This document shows, piece after piece, positions 17,728 through 27,325 of a DNA stretch of 64,000 nucleotides. The notes under the pieces are model-generated. The model made no database searches. It was not told where the DNA came from and saw only the letters and a list, made by a program, of their open reading frames with translations. A program made the position numbers and the translations under genes. The DNA comes from Bacteroidales bacterium F22 (lineage in GTDB: Bacteria; Bacteroidota; Bacteroidia; Bacteroidales; Bacteroidaceae): assembly GCA_029541985.1 (NCBI GenBank), contig CP095414.1, positions 248,001 to 312,000 on the forward strand, written 5' to 3'. Numbering within the stretch: position 1 is the first letter of the stretch; every line of letters begins with the position of its first letter.

Positions 17728-19365
17728 ATGATTGATATTATCCCTAAAATACATGATACGTTTTCTCTTGAATTTAAAGTTAGTTATATCCCTCAAAATA
17801 TTAAGGGTAACAATGACTTTAGTATTCATAGCTGGTATTTTATACCTAATAGTCTTGATTTGCATAAGGGGAACTATGGACAAGCGCAGTTTTATAGGGA
17901 TGTGAAGTCTAATATTCGTTTGGTTGTTCCTAACTTCAAACTCAATCAGTTGACTGATAAGGATTGTATTCCGTTTATCAAACTGAAAAAGGCTATCGAC
18001 CATTTTGTCGATGCTCCATCTGCTAAGACTTTCAAAAAATTCGAGTATCAAACTAAGATGTTTGCACTGATATGCAAGAGTGCTATTCGTGATGAATTTA
18101 AATTGATTTGTCAGGATTCTCCTAAATTTGTGGATGACTATCAGCGCGATTTGAAAATAGTCATTAGAAATTTCAGAAGGTTATACCAAGAGGAGGAGGG
18201 GGCTGTTGCTGATGCTTTTACTGCCTATCAGGATTTGGTGACTGCGGAAACTCAATCTAGACATAAATTGTCTCGCAACGGGAAAACTCAGAAGAAGGAT
18301 AGACGAAGTTTGTCTAGTGGTGCCTCTTATGATCGAAAGATTAAAGGTAAAAGAGTGGCCGCTGACCAAGATCATGCTAACCAGAATCCTTTGCATCTGA
18401 CGGATGAGTATCTCTCACGGATGATTAGTATCTATACCTTCAGAGTGATTTCTTTTGTGGATAGACTATCGGAAACGGATTATCTCAATGGGGAGGGGAT
18501 GCTTTCGCGTTATTCTTTGCGAAATGCGCTAATTAATATCTTAGAAGGCGAGAAGTTGCTTGCTCAAAAGAAGGGATATCTGTATGTTCATCAGAAGGAT
18601 AGTGATAACAATCAACGCCTAGTCTATCGATATAGCTTACTCAAGAAATATGTAGAGAGTACCTTATATATCAAGATTGATAAAAAGGAGGATGGGTTTG
18701 CTATTTCTCAGATCTTATTTAGTCTTGCTGCTGGATTGGCTATGGTTTTTGCTACTGTCATCGCTTTTACTGTCAAACAAAAATATGGTAGTGTCTCGAT
18801 GCCACTTTTTGTGGCGTTGGTCATTAGCTATATGTTGAAAGATCGTATGAAGGAGCTGATGAAGTTTTATTTCTCTGGGAGATTGCATCGTTTCTTCTTT
18901 GATTATAAAGCGAAGATTCATATCTCGAACGATGTGGTGGGATGGATACGGGATGGAATGATGTTTGTCAAAGATAAACAGGTCCCTAAAAAGGTGATGC
19001 AGATGCGTAATCGTACTGGATTGTTTAGAATCGAAAATGAACTCTTTGATGAGAAGATTATTGCTTATAAGACGAAGGTGTTTCTGGATGGAAAGAAACT
19101 ACAGCATCATAGTGATTACAAGCGTACGGGGATTCATGATATCTTCAGGATGCACTTCAATCGATTTGTCCAGAAAATGGATGACCCTGAACTTGGTTTG
19201 ATTACATTGGACGATGATCAATTGATTAAACAGGTGCAAGCGCTTAAAATCTATTATATTCATATCATTTTGTTGCTGGAATACAATGGGGAAAAAGAAT
19301 ATCGTCATCTGGCGGTCTCTTTGACAAGGGATGGTATTCAAAATGTTTCTGTAATATCTGAGTGA
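17728..19365 (+). CDS. Conserved-looking hypothetical protein with central TM hairpin
   Basis: 545 residues, not recognised. The N-terminal part (1-160) is mixed alpha/beta with many aromatic residues. A basic low-complexity linker (about 175-225) contains SRNGKTQKKDRRSLSSG. A helical segment follows, then two adjacent TM helices (about 330-372, ISQILFSLAAGLAMVFA and MPLFVALVISYML), and a soluble C-terminal domain. The two helices would tether cytoplasmic N- and C-terminal domains to the membrane. Continuous coding, strong length and a following arsC-like gene 87 bases away argue that it is real. Confidence 0.75.
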   Translation: MIDIIPKIHDTFSLEFKVSYIPQNIKGNNDFSIHSWYFIPNSLDLHKGNYGQAQFYRDVKSNIRLVVPNFKLNQLTDKDCIPFIKLKKAIDHFVDAPSAKTFKKFEYQTKMFALICKSAIRDEFKLICQDSPKFVDDYQRDLKIVIRNFRRLYQEEEGAVADAFTAYQDLVTAETQSRHKLSRNGKTQKKDRRSLSSGASYDRKIKGKRVAADQDHANQNPLHLTDEYLSRMISIYTFRVISFVDRLSETDYLNGEGMLSRYSLRNALINILEGEKLLAQKKGYLYVHQKDSDNNQRLVYRYSLLKKYVESTLYIKIDKKEDGFAISQILFSLAAGLAMVFATVIAFTVKQKYGSVSMPLFVALVISYMLKDRMKELMKFYFSGRLHRFFFDYKAKIHISNDVVGWIRDGMMFVKDKQVPKKVMQMRNRTGLFRIENELFDEKIIAYKTKVFLDGKKLQHHSDYKRTGIHDIFRMHFNRFVQKMDDPELGLITLDDDQLIKQVQALKIYYIHIILLLEYNGEKEYRHLAVSLTRDGIQNVSVISE

Positions 19366-19370
19366 CATCG

Positions 19371-19401
19371 TTGCTATTTTATTTTATTTCATGTAAGTTT
19401 G
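19371..19401 (+). promoter_or_regulatory. Candidate promoter of the arsC-like/FKBP pair
   Basis: TTGC (19371-19374, imperfect -33), 19 bases, TAAGTTTG (19394-19401, consensus -7). It lies 52 bases before the ATG at 19453. Confidence 0.5.
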
Positions 19402-19452
19402 CATTGACCAATCGTGGATGGGTCTTATGTTTAAAAATTAAAAAATTAAATT

Positions 19453-19815
19453 ATGAATACAAATCTTTTTATTTGCCATACTAAGTGCTCTACTTGCAAA
19501 AAAGCAGAGAAGTGGCTACTTGACAATGGGGTAACGATAGAGAAACGAAATATCCAAACAGAAAATCCAACTTTAGAGGAGATTACTGAATGGTATCATA
19601 AAAGCGGGTTGGATATTAAAAAATTGTTCAATACTAGTGGGATGAAGTATCGGGAACTTAAACTCAAAGATAGAGTCAAAACAGATTCTGCCGATGAGTT
19701 GCTCAAGCTTCTTTCTACGGATGGAATGCTTGTCAAACGTCCTGTCTTAGTCACAGAAGATACTGTGTTCTTTGGCTTTAAAGAACCTGAGTATCAATCA
19801 TTATTAGATAAGTAA
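19453..19815 (+). CDS. ArsC/Spx-family thioredoxin-fold protein
   Basis: 120 residues. Thioredoxin-like fold with an N-terminal CHTKCSTCKKAEKWL, where the Cys-Ser-Thr-Cys-Lys resembles the YffB/ArsC active site rather than the arsenate-specific NxxCxxSR. It also has the LKLKDR segment and the KRPVLV cis-Pro motif near the C terminus. It probably works as a glutathione- or thiol-dependent reductase. Arsenate reduction is not supported, as no ars genes are nearby. The FKBP gene starts three bases later. Confidence 0.82.
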   Translation: MNTNLFICHTKCSTCKKAEKWLLDNGVTIEKRNIQTENPTLEEITEWYHKSGLDIKKLFNTSGMKYRELKLKDRVKTDSADELLKLLSTDGMLVKRPVLVTEDTVFFGFKEPEYQSLLDK

Positions 19816-19818
19816 ATT

Positions 19819-20229
19819 ATGGCACCGACGTACAAAGAATATCAGAAGTATAGAGAGAAAAATGAACAGTTTATGCTTGATAATGCCACGAAAGAAGGGG
19901 TGAAAGAATTGCCGTGTGGTGTTCAATATAAAGTTATCTTGCGCGGAAATGGAAGTAAGCCAGGTCCTAGAAGTACTGTCAAAGTGCACTATCGTGGGGA
20001 AACGATTGACGGTAAAGAGTTTGACAATTCTTGGTCTAGAAAGAAACCGGTTTCGTTTCGTGTCTCTGAGGTCATCAAGGGATGGCAAGAGGCCTTAAAA
20101 CAGATGCCTAATGGATCTCGATGGATGATTTATATTCCTTGGGAATTGGGTTATGGTAAAAGAGGATCTGCTCCTATCAAAGCTTATAGTACACTCGTTT
20201 TTGAAGTGGAACTACTTGGCGTTCGATAG
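19819..20229 (+). CDS. FKBP-type peptidyl-prolyl isomerase
   Basis: 136 residues: a short helical N-terminal lead (1-35) and one FKBP domain with TVKVHYRGETIDGKEFDNSW, VIKGWQEALKQMPNGSRW and IPWELGYGKRGS. No signal peptide, so it is probably cytoplasmic, unlike the exported FKBPs that are common in this group. It catalyses proline cis-trans isomerisation during folding. Translationally coupled to the upstream ArsC-like gene. Confidence 0.88.
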   Translation: MAPTYKEYQKYREKNEQFMLDNATKEGVKELPCGVQYKVILRGNGSKPGPRSTVKVHYRGETIDGKEFDNSWSRKKPVSFRVSEVIKGWQEALKQMPNGSRWMIYIPWELGYGKRGSAPIKAYSTLVFEVELLGVR

Positions 20230-20288
20230 CAATTATTGAGTGTCGATAGATGTTCGCTTGAAGTGAGAACTATTGCAAAAATCATGGT

Positions 20289-20325
20289 GTGTTTGCTAGT
20301 GAGTGTTATACTCGTTAGCAAACAC
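20289..20325 (+). terminator. Hairpin downstream of the FKBP gene
   Basis: 16-bp stem with G-U pairs (20289-20304 and 20310-20325) and a five-base loop, 60 bases after the FKBP stop. The T tract is weak, so it may be an RNA-end hairpin rather than a strong terminator. Confidence 0.5.
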
Positions 20326-20438
20326 GTTTGATTTGCTAGTCAGATCTGTTGTGGTGAATTCTTTTTTGAGTCTGATTAGTCGCTTTTCTAATAGAATACT
20401 TTTTTTCTTTGAGTTTGTATCTAAACTGATTTAATATT

Positions 20439-21953
20439 ATGATAAAGATTCCTTCTCCTATAAATTACATTCAGCATGAGAAACAGCAATGGATTGATGT
20501 TCAAAAAGGACTCCAAAATGCGTTTGACCAAGCTGACGTTTTCTTGAACTTTTTACAACCTTTTTTACGCAAGCGAATATTTATTTTTGCTGGTTCTAGC
20601 CACAATGGATTGCAAGGTCTCGCTTTGGCTTCTAGGTTGGCTCATTTAGTTGAAAGTAATGCTGATTTAACTAAAGGGGTAGAGTATATTGAGGTGATTC
20701 ATGTCACACCGCACGATGTGTGTGATGGAAATACTTTGGCTATGCGTGAAGCGTTACCTAGACGTGTCCATGTGACTGTTGTCACAGAACGGTTCTCTCC
20801 TCCTATTATTGTTGATGATGACCTTATCATTGATGCACTCTTTGGAGTAGACATCGAGTCTGCCTTGGAAAAAGGGTTTGCTGCTTTGTCGGTCTTTATT
20901 AATAATCAACCTGCCATTACCGTTTCTCTCGAATTGCCTACTGGGTTATTCCCTGATGCGTCTAATGTGAATACTGTTGATAAAATGGTTATCCCTGATA
21001 TCACATTATTATCTTTACCTACTCAAGCGGAGATGATGACTGATGCGCATCACTTGATGGGCAAAAGGATACGTACCTATCAGGACGATATGATTGCTCT
21101 TCAGAGAGCTGATGAAGCTGCTAAAAAATTGATAAACGTACCTCTTGATGCTTACCATAAGGGAGACTTTGGACATGGATTGCTTGTTGCTGGTTGTTTT
21201 GGTATGGCTGGAGCAAGTATTATGGCGGCCAAAGGTGCACTTTACTCTGGCATAGGAAAATTAAGTATCTTGTCTCCTCAGTGCAATAGACAGATTGTGC
21301 AAATGTCTGTGCCTCAAGCAATCTGTGTATTTGATAATAGCGAGTTCTTCTGGAAAGGTACAGTAGAACAGTATGAAAAGTATCAGGCTATATGTATTGG
21401 CCCTGGTATTGGTACACATGAAGAGACATTAATCTCAATGCGTTATATGTTTAAACGCTTTATGAAATCAAAGACTCCACTGATATTGGATGCTGATGCT
21501 CTATCTTTGATAGGGGAGGAACGTTCGTTGATGGATTATATCCCACATGGTTCTATTTTGACTCCTCATTATGGGGAATTGGAAAGATTGGTCGGAAGAT
21601 GTACAAATCATGCAGAAGCTCTCAAACGTGCTATTGAACTTGCACATGATATCGAGGGAACTATTATATTTAAAGGTTGGAGAAGTGCCATCATTCATCA
21701 TGATGGTAATGTGTATTTCAATGAGTCTGGTAATGTTGGCATGGCGACTAGTGGATCGGGGGATGTCCTCTCGGGTATCCTCTTGGCTCTTAAAGCTCAA
21801 GGTTATGATTCGCTCTCGGCTGCTCTTCTAGGAACGTATATTCATGGAAAAGCGGGGGACATTGCAGCTGATCATTATACGAGGATTGCTATGAATGCGC
21901 TCAGTATCATTGAGTTTATTCCTGAGGCCTGGAGGAAGATATTGAAGGTTTGA
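20439..21953 (+). CDS. nnr: ADP-dependent NAD(P)HX dehydratase with degenerate epimerase domain
   Basis: 504 residues in the two-domain Nnr layout. The C-terminal dehydratase (about 225-500) is intact, with KGDFGHGLLVAG, CIGPGIGTHEE, ILDADALSL, LTPHYGELERL, IIFKGW and MATSGSGDVLSG; it removes water from damaged NAD(P)H hydrates using ADP or ATP. The N-terminal YjeF/epimerase domain looks decayed. The canonical GNNGGDG loop reads SHNGLQG and the DIPSG motif reads ELPTG. Either epimerisation is lost or the domain is only structural. Confidence 0.88.
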   Translation: MIKIPSPINYIQHEKQQWIDVQKGLQNAFDQADVFLNFLQPFLRKRIFIFAGSSHNGLQGLALASRLAHLVESNADLTKGVEYIEVIHVTPHDVCDGNTLAMREALPRRVHVTVVTERFSPPIIVDDDLIIDALFGVDIESALEKGFAALSVFINNQPAITVSLELPTGLFPDASNVNTVDKMVIPDITLLSLPTQAEMMTDAHHLMGKRIRTYQDDMIALQRADEAAKKLINVPLDAYHKGDFGHGLLVAGCFGMAGASIMAAKGALYSGIGKLSILSPQCNRQIVQMSVPQAICVFDNSEFFWKGTVEQYEKYQAICIGPGIGTHEETLISMRYMFKRFMKSKTPLILDADALSLIGEERSLMDYIPHGSILTPHYGELERLVGRCTNHAEALKRAIELAHDIEGTIIFKGWRSAIIHHDGNVYFNESGNVGMATSGSGDVLSGILLALKAQGYDSLSAALLGTYIHGKAGDIAADHYTRIAMNALSIIEFIPEAWRKILKV

Positions 21954-22000
21954 TAGTTCATACGTAGACGACTTAGACCTTTTAGTGGATTGCTTCTTTA

Positions 22001-22048
22001 ATAATTGTCCCCGAACTTATTTATTTAAATAAGTTCGGGGACAATTAT
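22001..22048. terminator. Bidirectional terminator, 48-bp palindrome
   Basis: Perfect inverted repeat with 23-bp arms (22001-22023 and 22026-22048) and a TT centre, GC-rich at CCCCGAA. It sits between the convergent stops of nnr (21953) and nhaD (22101). It lacks a long T run on either side, but the stem is unusually long and perfect. Confidence 0.75.
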
Positions 22049-22100
22049 ATCTGTTATAACAAGCGTTTCCTAAAAGTCTTGTCTAATCATTTTATTGCAA

Positions 22101-23513
22101 TTAATGTAGTATAAAGTAGGTTCCTATACCTGCAAGGTAACCTATGAATACGATAATGGTAAAATTACGTAAGTACCAAGTAAATGTAATCTTTTCTAGA
22201 CCCATTACTACAATACCGGCAGCACTACCAATAATCAAGATGCTACCTCCTACACCTGCACAATAAGCAAGTAGTTGCCAAAAGGGGCCATCTTGAACAA
22301 ATTGACTTAAGTATGCTGGGTCTGCACTTGCTGCAATATCAGCAGCTGAAGGTAAGGTGTACATGCCTATTGCACCAGCAACTAATGGAACGTTATCAAT
22401 GATAGAGGATAGGGCACCAATAGTACCCCCAATGAAATAGGTATTGTGAACTTTTAGGTCTAACCATTGAGCTGAATAGTTTAAGATACCAGCTACTTGT
22501 AGAGCAGATACAGCAGTTAATATTCCTAGAAAGAACAATATTGTAGGCATATCTACTCTACTAATTACACGAGATACACGATTTTGATGGTGCTCTTCTA
22601 TGTTATCTACTTTTCGATATACTATTTCTGTAAATACCCATAAGATAGATAAGACAAATAGTATCCCCATAAATGGAGGAAGACCTGTTATTGATTTGAC
22701 TACGGGAACTGACAGTAGTCCAACAACTCCAAGAATAAGAACCATCATTCTATCACGTGAACTCAATTGATTGTAGAAACGTACGTCTGGCTTTGTTATT
22801 GGAACAGCTTCAACTACTCCTCTTAATTTGTGATGTATGAATAAGACAGGAACAACCATTGCAACAAGAGAAGGTAGGAATAGATGTATTACAGTTGGGA
22901 CTGAAGTGATGTTTCCTTTAACCCATAGCATAATCGTAGTGACATCACCGATAGGTGACCATGCACCACCAGCATTGGCAGCGACAATAACTACGCCAGC
23001 CATCCACCAACGTATTTCTCTATGCGGCACTAACTTACGAACCAACATAATCATGACAATAGAAGTGGTTAAGTTATCAAGCAAGGCTGATAGGAAGAAA
23101 CTAATAAATGCAATGGTCCATAGGAGCATACGCATACGACGAGTCGTAATACGCTGAGTAATAAAGTTGAACCCTCCGTGTTGGTCAATGAGTTCTACTA
23201 CTGTCATGGCACCAAGCAGGAAGAATAGCGTTTCACTGGTATCACCTAGTTGCTCAACTAGAAGATGGCCTGTAAGAAAACGGATAGCTTGATCTTTAAA
23301 TGATAATAAAGCTAAGGAGGGGTTCTCGTCTAAATACCCCTGAAAAGCATCCATGTTGAAGTGACTGACTATTTGCGGGGCAAATAATAGAACTATCATC
23401 CAAAGGATTACTGCTAAGAAAAGAGCAATTGCACTCTTGTTAATTTTTATCACGTGTTCGAGCGCAATAAGCATGTAGCATAAAGAAAATATGCTAATCA
23501 ATAAAATCCACAT
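22101..23513 (-). CDS. nhaD: Na+/H+ antiporter, NhaD family
   Basis: 470 residues with about 12 TM segments. NhaD hallmarks are LLGAMTVVELIDQHGG, FISFFLSALLDNLTTSIVM (ion-binding Asp-Asn), NAGGAWSPIGDVTTIM and SSIIDNVPLVAGA. It exports Na+ in exchange for protons at the inner membrane. lepA lies 43 bases upstream on the same strand. Confidence 0.92.
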   Translation of the reverse strand: MWILLISIFSLCYMLIALEHVIKINKSAIALFLAVILWMIVLLFAPQIVSHFNMDAFQGYLDENPSLALLSFKDQAIRFLTGHLLVEQLGDTSETLFFLLGAMTVVELIDQHGGFNFITQRITTRRMRMLLWTIAFISFFLSALLDNLTTSIVMIMLVRKLVPHREIRWWMAGVVIVAANAGGAWSPIGDVTTIMLWVKGNITSVPTVIHLFLPSLVAMVVPVLFIHHKLRGVVEAVPITKPDVRFYNQLSSRDRMMVLILGVVGLLSVPVVKSITGLPPFMGILFVLSILWVFTEIVYRKVDNIEEHHQNRVSRVISRVDMPTILFFLGILTAVSALQVAGILNYSAQWLDLKVHNTYFIGGTIGALSSIIDNVPLVAGAIGMYTLPSAADIAASADPAYLSQFVQDGPFWQLLAYCAGVGGSILIIGSAAGIVVMGLEKITFTWYLRNFTIIVFIGYLAGIGTYFILH

Positions 23514-23556
23514 AATTTATATCGTTATTTTTAATGAAAGAAATTGGCTTTTTTCA

Positions 23557-25338
23557 TTAGTCTAATTTAAGAACCGCTAGGAAAGCTTTTTGAGGAACTT
23601 CAACATTTCCTACTTGTTTCATTCTCTTCTTTCCTTTCTTTTGCTTTTCTAAAAGTTTACGTTTACGGCTAATATCTCCTCCATAACATTTTGCAGTCAC
23701 ATCTTTACGTACTGCTTTTACTGTCTCACGAGAAACAATCTTAGAGCCAATAGCTGCTTGTATTGCTATATCAAATTGTTGACGTGGAATCAATTCTTTT
23801 AATTTAGCGCACATTCTACTACCTAACTTGTAGGCATTATCAAAATGTGTTAGAGTTGAAAGAGCATCTACTGGTTCTCCATTGAGAAGCATATCGAGTT
23901 TAATAAGTTTAGAAGCTCTAAATTCAGAAGGATGATAATCAAAAGAAGCGTATCCTTTGGAGATGCTTTTTAATTTATCGTAAAAATCGATAACGATTTC
24001 ACCAAGAGGCATATTATATTGTAGCTCCACACGGTTACCACTCATATAATTTTGTTTTGTTAGTTCACCTCTTTTTCCTAAGCAGAGTGTCATGATAGGA
24101 CCAATGTATTCAGCCTTAGTTATAATAGATGCTTCAATATAAGGCTCTTCTATGCGGTCTATCAATGTCGGGTCAGGCATACCACCAGGGTTGTGTACCT
24201 CATTCATATGTCCCTGCTTATCATATATTTTGTAAGATACGTTGGGAACAGTAGTGATTACATTCATATTAAATTCTCTGTCCAATCTTTCTTGGACAAT
24301 CTCCATATGAAGTAGTCCTAAGAATCCGCATCTAAATCCAAATCCTAATGCTAGTGACGATTCTGGCTTAAAGGTAAGTGAGGCATCGTTTAATTGTAAT
24401 TTTTCGAGAGAGGAACGTAAGTCTTCGAAGTCTTCTGTCTCGATAGGGTATAAACCAGCAAAAACCATAGGTTTTACTTCTTCGAAACCATCAATAGCAA
24501 CGTCGCAAGGCTTGTCGATTTGAGTGATTGTATCACCTACTTTAACTTCATGGCTTGTCTTGATTCCTGAAATGATGTATCCAACATCTCCAGCACTCAA
24601 CTCATCTTTAGGAATCATACTCATTTTCAGTACGCCAATCTCATCAGCACCATATTCTTTTCCTACATTGAAAAATTTGACTTGGTCATTCTTTCTGATT
24701 CGACCATTTACTATCTTGAAATAAGCAATGATACCTCTGAATGAATTAAAAACAGAGTCAAAAATTAATGCTTGCAGTGGAGCATCAGGATTCCCTGTTG
24801 GTGCAGGAACACGATTAATGATTGCATCGAGAATCTCATGTACTCCCATGCCAGTCTTTCCTGAAGCTCTAATAATTTCTTTGCGTTCACATCCCAATAG
24901 CTCAATGATTTCATCCTCGACCTCGTCAGGACTAGCACTTTGCATATCACACTTGTTAATGATTGGGATAATCTCTAAGTCATGCTCAATAGCCATGTAT
25001 AGATTTGAGATTGTTTGTGCTTGCACACCTTGAGAACCATCTACTACAAGTAAGGCACCTTCACAGGCTGCAATTGATCGAGAAACTTCATAAGAGAAGT
25101 CAACGTGTCCAGGAGTATCAATGAGGTTAAGTTTGTAAGTTTCCCCATTTTCTGTATAATCCATTTGGATTGCATGACTCTTGATGGTGATACCTCGTTC
25201 TTGCTCCAAATCCATATCATCTAACATTTGACCATGGTTGATTTCTACTGTTTTTGTCTCTTCAAGTAGTCTATCAGCTAAAGTCGATTTTCCATGATCT
25301 ATATGGGCAATGATGCAAAAGTTACGAATATTCTTCAT
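23557..25338 (-). CDS. lepA: Translation elongation factor 4
   Basis: 593 residues from the ATG at 25338 ([16 protein letters not shown]). The frame is open to 25404, but the extra 22 residues are Lys/Arg-rich and outside the family start. G motifs [18 protein letters not shown] and NKCDM are present, and the C-terminal EF4 domain ends [19 protein letters not shown] ribosome-bound GTPase that back-translocates or remodels stalled ribosomes. Confidence 0.96.
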   Translation of the reverse strand: MKNIRNFCIIAHIDHGKSTLADRLLEETKTVEINHGQMLDDMDLEQERGITIKSHAIQMDYTENGETYKLNLIDTPGHVDFSYEVSRSIAACEGALLVVDGSQGVQAQTISNLYMAIEHDLEIIPIINKCDMQSASPDEVEDEIIELLGCERKEIIRASGKTGMGVHEILDAIINRVPAPTGNPDAPLQALIFDSVFNSFRGIIAYFKIVNGRIRKNDQVKFFNVGKEYGADEIGVLKMSMIPKDELSAGDVGYIISGIKTSHEVKVGDTITQIDKPCDVAIDGFEEVKPMVFAGLYPIETEDFEDLRSSLEKLQLNDASLTFKPESSLALGFGFRCGFLGLLHMEIVQERLDREFNMNVITTVPNVSYKIYDKQGHMNEVHNPGGMPDPTLIDRIEEPYIEASIITKAEYIGPIMTLCLGKRGELTKQNYMSGNRVELQYNMPLGEIVIDFYDKLKSISKGYASFDYHPSEFRASKLIKLDMLLNGEPVDALSTLTHFDNAYKLGSRMCAKLKELIPRQQFDIAIQAAIGSKIVSRETVKAVRKDVTAKCYGGDISRKRKLLEKQKKGKKRMKQVGNVEVPQKAFLAVLKLD

Positions 25339-25490
25339 TTTTTTATTTCTCTTTTTACTCTTTATCCTATTAATATTTTTCTCGAAATGCGAATGTAAAT
25401 ACAATTATGTAACAAATCGCACACAAAGATACTATATTATGTTGAGAAAATGAATCAAATAGTAGATAGATATAGGGTAATAAGACACGA

Positions 25491-25525
25491 AAAGAGCTAA
25501 TCGTTTATGTAAACATTAGCTCTTT
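25491..25525. terminator. Hairpin downstream of the winged-helix gene
   Basis: 11-bp perfect stem (25491-25501 and 25515-25525) with a 13-base loop, 30 bases after the gene stop at 25555. It is flanked by T-rich sequence on the plus strand and a short TTTTC run on the minus strand. Confidence 0.6.
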
Positions 25526-25554
25526 CTCTTTTTTTTACCAATTAATTAAACTAT

Positions 25555-25758
25555 CTATTCGCTTAGTTTAATAAACAGTTCTTTACCATCTTCAGTAACG
25601 GTAATTTTTTCTTCACGAGCAAGCCATCCAAGACCTAGATAAAGATCATTGTAAACGAGCTTGGTTTTTTTCTTTAATTCCTTGATAAACATGCCCTCTG
25701 TTTCATTAAGAGCTTCCCAAATCTTACCTGCTGTAATACCTGCTTTTTCCTTAAACAT
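25555..25758 (-). CDS. Winged helix-turn-helix protein (DUF2582-like)
   Basis: 67 residues: AGITAGKIWEALNETEG, an HTH (FIKELKKKTKLVYNDLYLGLGWL) and a beta wing (KITVTEDGKELFIKL). A free-standing winged helix of this size and pattern is common in Bacteroidetes. DNA binding is likely from the fold and the target is unknown. Monocistronic on the minus strand. Confidence 0.82.
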   Translation of the reverse strand: MFKEKAGITAGKIWEALNETEGMFIKELKKKTKLVYNDLYLGLGWLAREEKITVTEDGKELFIKLSE

Positions 25759-25913
25759 CTTTTTTGCTTTTTAATGATACATATGTGAGATTTACTTCTT
25801 TGTTATTGCGATAATACCAATTCCTCACCCCACAAATATACCAAAATATTTTAATTTGAAGTAAAAAAACATCAAAAAAATAGATTTTGAAAGAAGAATG
25901 CTGTTAAAATAAT

Positions 25914-27122
25914 CTATTTGTTTGCCCTCTCTTTTTCATGAGGTAATATGAGATTGAGTATCACTCCAATCAAAGCAGAAAGTCCAATACCAGTTAATGA
26001 GAAGGAGCCTATATTAAGCGCAGCCCCTCCAATTCCAGTAGTCAGAATCAAGGAAGATATGACAATATTACGCGTGTTGCTCATGTTGACACAATTATTG
26101 ATTAAGTTGGCTATTCCTGCAGCTGCAATTGTTCCGAATAAGAGAAGCATGATGCCACCAAGTACAGCTTGTGGTATTGTCTTTAGTAAAGCACTTATTT
26201 TACCAATCACAGAGAAGATGATTCCAGTAACAGCCGCCACACGAATAACAGTTGGACTAGTAATTTTAGTGAGAGACATCGCACCAGTTACTTCGCTATA
26301 AGTTGTTACTGGAGGTCCTCCTAGTAGTCCAGCTACCGCACAAGCGATACCATCACCAAGAAGCGTTCTGTGCAAGCCCGGATTTTCTATAAAATTCTTA
26401 CCCGTTACAGTATTGACAACATAGATATCACCAATGTGCTCAATTACTGGAGCTATTGCAACAGGAATCATAAATAAGATGGCTTGCCATGAAAAAGTAG
26501 GAGTCACAAATTTAGGAAAACCTAACCATGATGCTTCACGAACTAAAGTGAAATCAATTAAGCCCATAAAGTATGCTACTACATATCCCGCGACAATACC
26601 CGCAAAAATAGGGATTAGTTTTAGTAACCCTTTGCCTAACATCGTCACTAGAATAGCTGTAACTAAAGAAACGATGGCAATAGTCCAATTAGACTTGGCC
26701 ATATCTACTCCAGATGAAGCTAAAGAAAGCCCGATAAGCATAATTACAGGTCCGATGACAATAGGAGGGAACAATTTATTGATCACTTTGATACCTTGCC
26801 ATTTGACCAATGCACTCATGAAAAAATAAACGATTGCTACACCTACTAATCCACAAAGTGCACCAGAAAGGCCGTAGAGTTCTGTTGCTTTGACAATAGG
26901 CGCTATAAACGCAAAACTACTACCTAAAAAAATTGGTACCATACCTTTCGTAACTAAATGAAAGAGTAGAGTACCAATACCAGCTGTAAACAGTGCCGTT
27001 GACGGGTCTAAGCCAACTAAGAGGGGAACCAGGACCGTTGCTCCAAAAGCAACAAACAAAAATTGAATGCCAACGATTCCTTTTTTGAACGGAGAGAGAT
27101 GCTCCGTAGACGATTGAGTCAT
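25914..27122 (-). CDS. uraA: Uracil permease, NCS2 family
   Basis: 402 residues from the ATG at 27122 (MTQSSTEHLSPF); the frame is open to 27170. About 14 TM segments. NCS2 features include MIPVAIAPVIEHIGD (transport Glu) and GGPPVTTYSEVTGAM. It imports uracil, or possibly another nucleobase, with protons. Single gene with no pyrimidine genes nearby. Confidence 0.88.
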   Translation of the reverse strand: MTQSSTEHLSPFKKGIVGIQFLFVAFGATVLVPLLVGLDPSTALFTAGIGTLLFHLVTKGMVPIFLGSSFAFIAPIVKATELYGLSGALCGLVGVAIVYFFMSALVKWQGIKVINKLFPPIVIGPVIMLIGLSLASSGVDMAKSNWTIAIVSLVTAILVTMLGKGLLKLIPIFAGIVAGYVVAYFMGLIDFTLVREASWLGFPKFVTPTFSWQAILFMIPVAIAPVIEHIGDIYVVNTVTGKNFIENPGLHRTLLGDGIACAVAGLLGGPPVTTYSEVTGAMSLTKITSPTVIRVAAVTGIIFSVIGKISALLKTIPQAVLGGIMLLLFGTIAAAGIANLINNCVNMSNTRNIVISSLILTTGIGGAALNIGSFSLTGIGLSALIGVILNLILPHEKERANK

Positions 27123-27325
27123 AATAAGAAAGATTAAATTTATATATTCTCTGTCTCCGCAAAAGTACAAAAAAAAAGAGATAAAGTATCCTTATTTTTA
27201 CCTTTTTGAAGATATATTAAAGAGGTCTAGGAAGATAACTATGTTATAAAACACGATTTATGCCTTTTTGTGATGTGAAATTGCAAATTCTTTTCTACAT
27301 TTGTGAAAACCAAATATCGAAACAT

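Noticed and set aside
19453..19815. Arsenic resistance locus
   Set aside because: The active site is of the YffB-like CSTC type and no arsB, arsR or related gene is nearby.
27260..27325. Upstream start for the branching enzyme
   Set aside because: A TACATTTG element overlaps it, and MSKQLN is the natural family start.
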